DNA of 64,000 bases from Lunularia cruciata (taxonomy: Eukaryota > Streptophyta > Marchantiopsida > Lunulariales > Lunulariaceae): positions 930,001-994,000 of the forward strand of contig CAOYZS010000006.1 in assembly GCA_948567375.1 (NCBI GenBank), in the 5' to 3' direction. Shown here one piece after another: positions 24,901 to 36,900 of this stretch. Every line of letters starts with the position of its first letter. The first letter of the stretch is position 1. A program made the position numbers and the translations under genes. The notes beneath the pieces are model-generated. The model was given only the letters and a program-made list of their open reading frames with translations. It searched no databases and was not told the DNA's origin.

Positions 24901-27900
24901 AGAGGAATTTTTCATTCCTGTACTCTCTGCCTCCATCTGTTCTCAATCGCTTGACTTTCCTCCCAGTCTGCAACTCAGCCATGGCTACGAACTTCTGGAA
25001 TTTTCGCAGCACTTCATCCTTGCTTTTCATGAGATAGATAAAGCTCTTTCCACTGTAATCATCCACAAAGGAAATATAGTAGGCTGCCCAACTCAATGAC
25101 TTCTCTCTCAGTCATGTATCCCCATACATCAGAATGGTTGACATCTAGAAGACCAGAAGCTCTAGATGAAGATTTTCTGGGGATAGGAGCCTTGTGTGCC
25201 TTACCTTCTGCCCACCCAATGCAGAATTCGAGTTTTCCTTTGGGATCTAGTTTCGGCCCCTCCACTACCTTCTCTAAAGCATGTAGGTTTTGCTCTGACA
25301 AGTGCCCTAACCTCAAATGCCAGAGATGGATATCATTTCTGTTTTCTGCTACCAATACAGAATCAGAACAATCAGCTTCCATCAACTTGAACATCTTCCC
25401 TTTGGCAGTACCATACCCAAGGACCAGGTCTCCTTTCTTCAAAGTGCATTGATTTCCGTTGCTCTCAACAGAACATCCACTCCATGCTCCATGAGGCGAT
25501 GCACTGAACTCAAGTTCTTGGAGTAATCTGGAACATAAAGCACATCTTCCAAATAGCTCTTACAAGAACTTGTACTAGATCGGCTCATGAAGGCAATAGG
25601 AACTTTGCCAGTTCCTAACACTGGATTCAGAATCCCAGGTCCACAACGAACACTCTTGGGAATCTTCAGAGGTTGAAGAGTTGAGAACAGCTCCTTCTGG
25701 TAACAAATATGAGAGGTGGCTCCAGAATCCAAGAACTATCCAGAACCGTTTGTGGACAACTGTGATTCTGCCAACATTCCACAATCTAGCTCTTCTACTG
25801 AGTACCCCTCCTCATCGCACTCCTCTGCATTGTAAGCTGAACTCCCAAATTTCGACCTGAACTGGTTGAGTTCTCTTGTCTCCCTTCTTCCGCTCACGTT
25901 CTCTCACTTCTCTCTTGGGACATATAGGTGCAACATGGCCTTTCTCATGTCAGAATAACAGGTCCTGTCATCAACACTACTAACTCCTTTACCAGATTGA
26001 CTCACTCTGGTTTGCTCTGGTTTGCTCACTCTTCTATCTGGCACTCTTCTTGACCGAGAAGAGGCTCTGAACAGAGCAGCATCTCCCAGCCCATTTAACT
26101 GCCCCTTTAACTTCATTTCTCTGTCCTTGCTAAACACCCGCAATTTTGTTTATCACATAATCTCATGTGACAACTTCAACAGGTAAGACTTTCTGAGCTA
26201 CTAAGACAGTGTCATCACGTGGAGGAAGACTCTCTAAGAGATGGTTGATCTCATACTTCTCTGTAAGTACAACCCCATCATCCTTGATACTCTTGAAACT
26301 TTTCTACAACTTTGACAGATGCAAGGTGAGATCATCACCATCTTGCAACTTCAATTTCCACATTGCAGACCAAACTGAATGGGAAGTCTCCAGCTTCTCA
26401 ACAGAGTAATAAGTCTTGAGTTTCTGCCAGATCTCCCAACTCCAAGCATAATTGTCTACTAGGTCTCTGATCGGCTCTTGCATAGCCCTTAGGAAGAACC
26501 TCCTAGTAGTAGAGTGCTTGACTCTCTCCTCCTTGTTGGCCTCTAGCTCATCTATATCATGAGCTTCTAATGTCAATTCTAAACAGACATTAACGGTCTA
26601 AGATAACACTTCACATCCAAAGCCCAGGCTTTGTAGTTAGTGTTTCCCAATTTCTCTATCTCTCTGAGTTCTCCTATCAACCCCAGTGGTGACTGTGGGC
26701 CCATAACCTGATGAGAACTTCTGTTCCTGTGCTTTGAAGTAGAAGGTCTATCAGTCCCTATAATCTGTGATGTATCAGACATCACTACTGCAATACTAGA
26801 CCTCTCTCAATGTATCAGAGTTCAAAGGCAACAGACAAGTTCACTCACGCAGCAGTACTAACACCCAACTAAGAAACAACATAGAACACACCTGAACACA
26901 CCTGAGGTGATGTAAAGTAGCTCAGGACTTCACGAGATGCTATGGGTTGGTGCTAGGAATCAACTTTGTAGAAAAACTTAACTGAACATGAGCAGAGAGC
27001 ACTCATTTATACACACAAGCAAGCCCCAAGAGGTTGCTTTGCAGAACCCTAATTAGGGGTGCGTCCTCACTTTACCTTAATCATGTATCTAGCCTAATCA
27101 TATATCTAGCATAATTCATGTATCTAACAGAGCTCTAGAGGGACAAACAAAGCCCTAAAAAGGAACTAGAGAAGTCATTAAACTAGAGATTAACTAAACT
27201 AACAGACTTTATATCCTGTCCTTTTTCGCTTCGCTCTCGTTACCCTGTTAAATTTCGACATGTCTCTGCAGCCACACCATCCAATAGCTCTCGCATTGTT
27301 CCACTCCTCCATTCCCCAGCTAATTCCCTCCCTATTATTTTTCCTTCGCTCTTTGCCTGATTCCTGGTTTGACCTCGCGTCTACAGTGTTCCTACCCGAC
27401 TCCAGCTCACGTTTTTAATTTTAATTGTTCATGCACTGCTTACTGGTGGTCTATTACATAACATTTTGTATTTCTTGCAGTCGTTTGGATAGATGTTCTA
27501 GTATTGTGAATAGCATACATCTTACTTACCGATCATTTGCATTTCATGAGTTCTGGATAACCTGTTCCCAGAACGGCTTCTGCTCTCATATATGTATATA
27601 TCCTGTCCTCTTTCACTACGCTCTCGTTACACTGTTACACTTCGATAGGGCTCTGCAGAAGCACCATCCAATAAGCTCCTGCATTGTTCCACTCCTCCCT
27701 TCCCCAGCTAATTCCCTCCCTATTACTTTTCCCTCGCTCTTTGCTTGCTTCATGGTTCATTCCTGACGTTCGACCCCCAGTTTCTGCAGTGTTCCTACCC
27801 GACTCCAGCCTACAGTTTAATTTTCCTCGTTCATGCACTGCTTACTTGTGGTCAATTACACAATGTTTTATATTTCTCGAATTCGTTTGAATAGCTGTTA

Positions 27901-30900
27901 TCAATTTCAAATTGTTTACTAGTCCTTTAGATGTTGTTCTCGATTTGTTGCAATTATGCCTTTGCTTCAGGCACATTCAGGTATTTGTATAGGTAAATGA
28001 GGCTTCTGCTCTCATCTACCTATATCCAGTCCTCTTTTGCTTTGCTCTCGTGTCCTGATATCCTGTTGCTTCTGATACCCTGGTTGTGTTGCACTGTTAC
28101 TCTTGGAGACGTCTCAGAATAAACGCTTGCTCCACTCCTCTGGTCCTCAGCTAATTCCCTCCCTATTATTTTCACTTGCACTTTTCCTGCTTCGTGGTTC
28201 ATTCTTGACTTACGATCTCCAATGTTCCTGCAGGACTCCAGACCATAGCTTGTTTTCCTCGTTCACGCAGTGCTTATAGGCGGTCAATTGCCCAATGCAT
28301 TATATTTCTTGCATGCTGTTACTTAGCTGGTACCGTATACACATTGTTTGCTAGTTCTTTACATATAGAGCTATAGATGTTGTTTTCGATATGCTGCAAT
28401 TATGCGTTTGCTTCAGTTTACATTCGATGCATTCTACTTTAGGAATTTATCACTATTCTTGTATTGAGCATATCTTGGTTACCTTTCATCTAATTCCCTT
28501 ATTTTTCATTCGCTCTTTGCCTGATTCATGGTTCAACCTCCCGTATATACAGTGTTCCCACCTGACTCCAGCCTACGTTTTAGTGTATGTACAGTGTTCC
28601 TACCCGTCTCCCGTCTACGGTTTAGGTTTAGTTTTCATCGTTCGAGCACTGCTTACTGGTGGTCAATTAAATAGCGTTTTATATTTCTCTGCCTGATTCA
28701 TGGTTCGACCTCCCGTGTGTACAGTGTTCCTACCCGACTCCAGCCTAGTTTTAGATTTCATCCTTCGAGCACTACTTACTGGTGGTCAATTACATAACTT
28801 TTCATATTTCTCGCATTTGTTTGCATAGCTATTGATTTCAAGTTGTTTACTAGTCCTTTAGATATATGTTATACTCAAATTGTTGCAATTATGCCTTCGC
28901 TTCAGGTTACATGCGATGCATCTATCGCTATTCTAGCATTGTGCATAAAGTACATCTTTGTTTCCAATCATTTACATTTCATGAGTTCTGGATCACCCGT
29001 TCCAAGAGCAGCTTCTGCTCTCATATACCTATATCTTGGTTACCTTTCACATGCACTTAATGAGTTCTGGATCACCTGTTCCTAGAACGGCTCCTGCTCT
29101 CATCTACCAGTATCTTGGTTACCTGGTACACCTGGCATATCTTGGTATACCTTGGGATATCTTGGTTACCTGGCATATCTTGCTTTGGCACTCATGAGTT
29201 TTTGAACAGAAACTCGGTTGAAGGGGTATTGATATTTGCTCTGCTACTTCGGCACTACGTTTGGCATGGATGAGGTCGTACGAGCTTTCAGGGAGGCTTA
29301 CTATGGCCACCTTCTGCTCCCTCTGGCTTTTTCAGCATTTCAGGACTCACGAGTATCCAAGCAGAAACGCGGTACGTGAGGTACTGACACTTGGTCAGTT
29401 TTCATGGAGGCTTACTATGGCCGCCTTCTACTTGCCTCAGTTGTTTAGTTTCTCAGGACTCACATGTCCATACCACTTGTTGGGATATAGTTTATCCTGT
29501 CCTTGGTCGCTTTGCTCGACTCCCCTCATCCTCTAAGCAATGTCATACTTCCGGTGCTCTGATTCATACATCTTCCACGAAGTTCGTTTCCTGATTTTCA
29601 GATCTTCCTTGACTTGCGATTTCCAGACTTCTACTTGTCTCTTGACTCCTGTTGTTCAATGTTTGTAATTTGGTAATTTGGGGATGATGTTCTTTTCTCT
29701 ATATATGCAGGTGTCCTGTTTCTGTTTACTCGATGCATGCAACTAGGATATAGGTATTGCTATTACATTGCTTCAAGGTTACATTTACTTATGCTTTAAT
29801 TTGATAAAATGTTCATTACCTTGTTTACATTACATATCTCGCACAGCATTTGCATTCAATGAGTTCTGGATCTCCCGTTTGATGAACGGCTTCTGTCCTC
29901 ATTTCTCTATATCCAGTTCCTCGAACAGCATCTGTCCTCTTTTCTTTATATCCAGTCCTCGACGATATACTCTGATGAGAACCTTTCCTTCTAGTCTTTG
30001 AAGTAGATGGTCTATCCTCAGTCATTCTGACTTCTGATGTATCAGACATCCTAGCACTCAGCTTTCCTAGTCTCACCAGAGTAGACACTCCTAATTGCAC
30101 TCAGCAATATTCAACTCACTCTCTCTCAGAGCCTTCAAAGATAGCACACAGCAGCACTCACGCAGCATGAAAGGTACCCCAGTGGGAAGCAGCATAGAAC
30201 ACACCCTAAACAAGGTACAAGGTGCTGGGAATGATCCTTGTATGAGAACTTACCTTAACATGAGCAGAGAGCACTCATATATATACACAAGCAAGCTCTA
30301 GCAGGTTGCTTTGCAGAGCCCTAATTGAGGCGGGGCCCTCACTTCACCCTAATCATGTATCTAGTCTAATCAGGTATCTAGCCTAGTCATGTATCTAGTC
30401 AAACTCGAGATTATCACAACTAACACTCCCACTTAATGAGAGTTTAGGACTATTCCCATTTCTACAGCACATTTTATGTGTTTATCTTTAGGTAATGCTT
30501 TTGTAAACACATCAGCTGTCATCTCCTGTGTAGGACAGTAAACTAACTTCACTACATTCTCCTTCTCTTTCTCCTCTACAAATCTTCTTCTAATCTCAAT
30601 ATGCTTAGTCCTCGGGTGATGTACAGGATTTTTGCTGAGTGCTATACTTCCTGTATTGTCGCAGTACAATGTAGTAGGACTCTCCTGCTCAAAACCCAAC
30701 TCCTTAAGAAGTCTCCTGTTCCAGATGACTTCTTGAGTAGCATTTGAGGCAGCCATAAATTCTGCCTCAGTAGTAGACAGTGCAACAGATGTTTGCTGTT
30801 TACTACGCCAACTAATTGCTCCACCACTAAGCATGATAACATATCCACTAGTTGATCTACTGTTATCTGTGTCATCTCCCCAACTAGCATCTGTATATGC

Positions 30901-33900
30901 TTCAAGTGTAGAAGCAAGTATGTTTCCTTGCTTTCTGTACTCCAAGAACGCATCTTGAGTACCCTTTAAGTACCTGAATACTCTCTTTATACCTTTCCAA
31001 TGTACTTGTGCAGGGTTGCTAGTATATCTAGCTAGTGCTCCCACTGCATAGCAGATATCTGGTCTTGTACAGACCATGATAAACATTAGAGAACCAAGAG
31101 CACTCTGATACAACACTTTGTCACAGAGATTCATCTCCCCATCGATGATTCTGCTGTGCTTCCACCCCAGATCAAGAGGTGTAGAGACAGGATTCGCCTC
31201 TGTCATCTGATACTTAGCTAGTATGGATCTCACATACTGTGGTTGACTAATTCGGATCCATCCTGCTTCTCTATCTCTGCTCACTTTGATTCCCAAAACG
31301 AGTTTTACAGGACCAAGAATAGTCATCTCAAAAACAGAACACAAGAAATCTATCACTCCTTTGATAGATTCACTGTTCCCCAACAGCAGTAGATCATCTA
31401 CATATACAGCTATGTATACATCATCTCTAGTATACACACTCATGTCAGAATCTGCTCGTTTGAAATCCTGCTCTCTCAAGTATGAGTCTAGTTTCTCATA
31501 CCAGGCTCTAGGAGCTTGCTTAAGACCATATAAGGCCTTCTTAAGCAAGCATACTTTTCCTTTGCCTTCCGTATATCCATCTGGAACACCCATGTAGATA
31601 GTCTCTCTCAAATCTCCATTGAGAAAGGCTGTTTTCACATCTAACTGCTCCACTTCCCAATCTCTCTCTGCAGCAAGAGCTAGAAGCATGCGAATAGATC
31701 CATACCTGGCAACTGGTGCAAAAGTTTCTGAATAATCTATTGATGCTTTCTGATTGAAGCCCTTTGCAACAAGTCTTGCCTTGTACTTCAGGATCTCATT
31801 CTCAGCTCCACGTTTGACCCTGAAAACCCATTTACAACCAATTGCTTTCCTTCCTGGTGGTAAATCAGCTAGTACCCATGTACCATTAGTCTGAAGAAAC
31901 TTCTTCTCTTCTGCTATAGCCAACTCCCACTGACTCGAATCTGGTCTGAGCAAAGCTTGCTGTAAAGTGTCTGGATCACAATCTTCATGACAGATGTAAG
32001 ATTCATCTAACATCTCTTCTGATAGAAAGCCAAGTCTGTCAATAGGTTTTCTATCTCTCTGTGATCTTCTTGGCTCTGTGCCGAGAAGTTTCATGTCATC
32101 TTTTGACATCTCAGGAATCTCACTCAGAGATTCTGCATCTGCAGTCTGCTTCTGGGAGTCTTCTTCTGTAGTATCAGAATCAGATACCTTCTTGTGTACA
32201 CCTTCAGACTCTCCTTTGGTGAACCATCAGCTTCAGGTAGAGATTGCTCTTCTGATGATTGATCTGAAAAACTGACTCTGCAGCTTGGGAAGATAGGTCG
32301 ATCAGGCTGATCATACTGATCAGCTTGCTTCTGCAACTCATCACTGTTCTCACTCCAAGTCCTCAACTCATCAAAGAGTACATCTCTACTTCTGATGATC
32401 TGTCTAGACTTAGGATTGTACAGAAGATATCCTTTCAGTCCCTCTTCATATCCTACAAAGAGCATTCTCTCAGCTTTCTTTGTGAACTTCCTCCTTTGCT
32501 CCTTGGGAATATGAACATAGGCAGGACATCCAAAAACCTTCAAAGCTGAAAGATTAGGTTTCTTACCACTCCAGCATTCTTCAGGAGTTCTTCCTTGCAA
32601 TGCTGTGGTACCACTGATATTTCTGAGGTAATTTGCAGTGCTAATTGCAGCACCCCAAAACTTTCTCTCCCGCTTGGCATGTTGGAGCATGGCCAATGCT
32701 TTGTCCACCAGTGTCCTATTTAACCTTTCTGCAACTCCATTCTGTGCAGGACTGTCTCTGGCTGTACAGTCAAGAAGGATTCCTTTCTCTGACAGAAAGG
32801 AGAGGAATTGCTCATTCCTGTACTCTCTGCCTCCATCTGTTCTCAATCGCTTGACTTTTCTCCCAGTCTGCAACTCAGCCATGGCTACAAACTTCTGGAA
32901 TTTTCGCAGCACTTCATCCTTGCTTTTCATGAGATAGATAAAGCTCTTTCTACTGTAATCATCCACAAAGGAAATATAGTAGGCTGCTCCACTCAATGAC
33001 TTCTCAGTCATGTATCCCCATACATCAGAATGTATGACATCTAGAAGACCAGAAGCTCTAGATGAAGACTTCTTGGGGATAGGAGCCTTGTGTGCCTTAC
33101 CTTCTGCACACCCAATGCAGAACTCGAGTTTTCCTTTGGGATCCAGTTTCAACCCATCCACTACCTTCTCTAAAGCATATAGGTTTTGCACTGACAAGTG
33201 CCCTAACCTCAAATGCCACAGATGGATATCATTTCTGTTTTCTGCTACCAATGCAGAATCAGAACAATCAGCTTCCATCAACTTGAACAGCTTCCCTCTG
33301 GCAGTGCCATATCCAAGGACCAGCTCTCCTTTCTTCAAAGTGCATTGATTTCTGTTGCTTTCAAACAGAACATCCACTCCATGCTCCATGAGGCGATGTA
33401 CTGATATCAAGTTCTTGGTGTAATCTGGAACATAGAGCACATCTTCCAAATAGCTCTTACAAGAACTTGTGTAAGATCTTCCCATGAAGGCAATAGGAAC
33501 TTTGCCAGTTCCTAACACTGGATTTAGAATCCCAGGTCCACAACGAACACTCTTGGGAATCTTCAGAGGTTGAAGAGTTGAGAACAGCTCCTTCTGGTAA
33601 CAGATATGAGAGGTGGCTCCAGAATCCAAGAACCATCCAGAACTGTTTGTGGACAACTGCGATTCTGCCAACATTCCACAATCTAGCTCTTCTGCTGAGT
33701 ACCCCTCCTCATCGCTTTTTATCTCATTGCACTCCTCTGTGTTGTAAGCTGAACTCGGAAATTTTCGACCTCTTACTGGTTGAGGTCCCTTTCCTACCTT
33801 CTTCAGCTCTCGTTCTCTCGTTTCTCTTCTCTTTGGACATATAGGTGCAACATGACCTTTCTCATGACAGAAATAACAGATCATGTTAGCAACACTACTA

Positions 33901-36900
33901 ACCCCTTTACCAGATTTACTCACTCTAGATTGCTCTGGTTTGCTCACTCTTCTATCTGGCACTCTCCTTGACTGAGAAGAAGCACTGAACAGAGCAGAAT
34001 CTCCCAAATCATTAAACTTCATCTCTAGGTCCTCTCTGCCTCTGCTAAACACCAGCAATCTGTTTATCACATAGTCCCATGTGACAACTTCAACAGGTAG
34101 AACTTTCAGAGCTACTTTGATAGGCTGGTAGCTTGGAGGGAGAGTCCTCAAGAGATGGTTAATCTCATATTTCTCTGTAAGGGGACACCCATCCTCCTTG
34201 ACACTCTTGAAGACCTTCTGTAACTTTGACAAGTGCAAAGTAAAGTCTTCACCATCTGCAAGTTTAGTGTTCCACATCCCATCCCAGATCCTACTGGAAC
34301 TTTCCAGTCTCTCAACAGAGTAAAAATTCTTGAGTTTGAGCCAGATCTCCCAACTCCAAGCATAAGTGTCTACTAGGTCTCTGACTTGCTCTTGCATAGC
34401 CCTTAGCAGAAACCTCCTAGTAGTAGAATGCTTGATTCTCTCCTCCTTGTTGGACTCAAGCTCATCTATATCATGAGCTTCTAATGCCAAGTCCAAACAG
34501 TCATAACTGTCTAGGATACACTTCACATCCAAAGCCCAGGCTTTGTAATTATTGTTTCCTAGTTTCTCTAGTTCTCTGAGTTCTCCTATCAACCCCAATG
34601 GTGATTGTGGGCCCATAACCTGATTAGAACCTTTCCTTCTAGTCTTTGAAGTAGATGGTCTATCCTCAGTCATTCTGACTTCTGATGTATCAGACATCCT
34701 AGCACTCAGCTTTCCTAGTCTCACCAGAGTAGACACTCCTAATTGCACTCAGCAATATTCAACTCACTCTCTCTCAGAGCCTTCAAAGATAGCACACTGC
34801 AGCACTCACGCAGCATGAAAGGTACCCCAGTGGGAAGCAGCATAGAACACACCCTAAACAAGGTACAAGGTGCTGGGAATGATCCTTGTATGAGAACTTA
34901 CCTTAACATGAGCAGAGAGCACTCATATATATACACAAGCAAGCTCTAGCAGGTTGCTTTGCAGAGCCCTAATTGAGGCTGCGCCCTCACTTCACCCTAA
35001 TCATGTATCTAGCCTAATCATGTATCTAGTCTAATCAGGTATCTAGCCTAGTCATGTATCTAGTCAAACTCGAGATTATCACAACTAACATACTCTATCT
35101 ACTCACTTGTGTTTTTTAGACCCTCATGCCTTTTGCATTCAGTTCTAATATTATTTTTACATCCTATGTCTGGTTACAGCATTAATATACCTACACGTTC
35201 CGATTCCAGGCTGTCAGGGTACTGACACCTGGTCCCCCCCTGCAGGCTCCCTCACTTCTTCCGATACTTATATCCTGACTCTTCTCTTATGTTTTTGTTA
35301 GTCACGTGTTTTTTCTTCCGTTCTGACTCTTCGCCCATTTGCAGTTGCCTCACCCCTTTCCTTGCATTTGTGTTGTTTGAATCTCACCCCTCTAATCTTG
35401 ATGGAGCTTCTCCTTTTGAACTGCTGCTTTGGAGAACTGTGCCTTGTGATGCTTGCTTCTCTTCTAATCTGTGTTTTTGTTTTCAGGGCTTCTCCAGGTA
35501 CGTTGTGATTACTCCTCCCCCTTCTTCGGTTGCTCACTGTTGATGGTTTCTTTGCACATCCTCGGACAATTTGATCATTTCATTTCGATTTCTTTGATCT
35601 GTATGTTCCTCTCGCAGTGAGTTTGCTCCTTTTTTCCACTATGCTCCTTTTCTCCACTCGCTAACCATTATCAACAGATTCGACTTGCAATCTCCAGTTT
35701 CATATTGCCCAACATAAACCTTAGCCAGTTTTCTTCCACAACATTCGTTTTCATTTTGAGCGGCACTGAAGGGGGCAACCAAGTTTGCCTTGGCACTCAT
35801 GAGCTTTCGAACAGACACTCGGTACAAGGAGTACTGGCATTCACCCAGCTACTTCGGTACTATGTTTGGCACTAATGAAGTCGTTTGTGCTTTCGGGGAG
35901 GTGTACTATGACCACCTTTCTGCTTCCCTCTGTGTTTTAGGACTCATGTGTTTAGGCTGTGATATTATCGATATCCAGTCCCATAATACTTCGCTCTTCT
36001 TCCCTCGTTCTCTGAACGAGCGCATTTATTTTTTCCAGTTTTCATACGGTTCAGGCTGTCTCATGGATCTTTCTCGATTTTCCTTCCTTCGTCCTCTGTG
36101 CAATCTCACATTTTCATGTTTTCATTCGTTTGGGCTGACTCTAGGTTCTTCCTCGGCTTGTGTTTTACTTGCTGCTACATGGTTTTTCTATTTGGGTCTA
36201 TATTTATCTTTTGCTTCTGGCTGTTCATGTCAATTTCATTTCTCTTCTTGCACTTTTGTTATGTTTCCGCTGTGTAATTGCAGCTCTTTGGGATATAGGT
36301 TTTACTCTCTATTTGTTTCCATGTTAGGTTTATTTCTGCTATTGTTATATCAGAGGATCGACATATTGCTTACTTTACATATCTTGCATCTCATTTGCAT
36401 TTAATGAGTTCTGGATCCCCTGTTCCTCGAATGGCTTCTGTCCTCATTTTTCTATATCCACAAAGGAACACTGAACACTGTATCACCCATTTCGTTCTGA
36501 TCACAAGTTCTGGATCACCCGTTCACTGAACGGCTTCTGTCCTCATTTCTCTATATCCACAAGTAACAATGTAAAGTGGATAGAGTACACTCAACAATGA
36601 CTAATATCTCCCAGATCTGTCATCTCAAAGCTATTCATGAGAGATTCTTTGACAGAGAGGAGACGGGAAAGACTGTTCCTAGCAAGGATGCAGTCATCAA
36701 CGTAGATGACATAATGAGGACCAGACTGAAAAATGTACATATTGGTATCAGCACCAGAGCGCTGAAAACCGAGATGCAGTAAAAACTGATCGAATTTCTG
36801 ATATCATTGGTGGGTAGATTGTTTAAGGCCGTAAAGAGCCTTAAAGAGTTGCAGAACCATTGATCCTTGTATATTTGCTTGCTGCTGCTGGTGCTCTGCA

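Larger units (their letters stand above)
22036..27204 (-). mobile_element. Full-length decayed Ty1/copia element D
   Basis: LTRs are at 22036-22521 and 26709-27204 (486 and 496 bp, several percent diverged), both TG..CA. The left flank TACTT (22031-22035) and right flank GACTT (27205-27209) agree at four of five bases. The internal primer-binding site next to the right LTR reads GGTTATGGGCCCACA on the minus strand; the polypurine tract lies beside the left LTR. Gag, PR, IN, RT and RNase H are all present but broken. Confidence 0.92.
29968..35095 (-). mobile_element. Nearly intact Ty1/copia element C with TSD TACTC
   Basis: The element spans 29973-35090 (5118 bp), flanked by TACTC at 29968-29972 and 35091-35095. 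LTRs are 29973-30425 (453 bp) and 34621-35090 (470 bp). Apart from one 17-bp difference in a short internal repeat I count about four substitutions, roughly 1 percent, so insertion is recent. The primer-binding site (34607-34620) and polypurine tract (30426-30436) are in place. The polyprotein frame is broken only once, by a short deletion at about 32187. It is the youngest and best-preserved copy in the window. Confidence 0.95.

Noticed and set aside
30055-30100. Extension of the Gag frame upstream to an ATG at 34748 (and 30100)
   Set aside because: The residues before M-S-D-T-S are less conserved between LTR types; the ATG at 34697 is shared by nearly all LTRs and was chosen.
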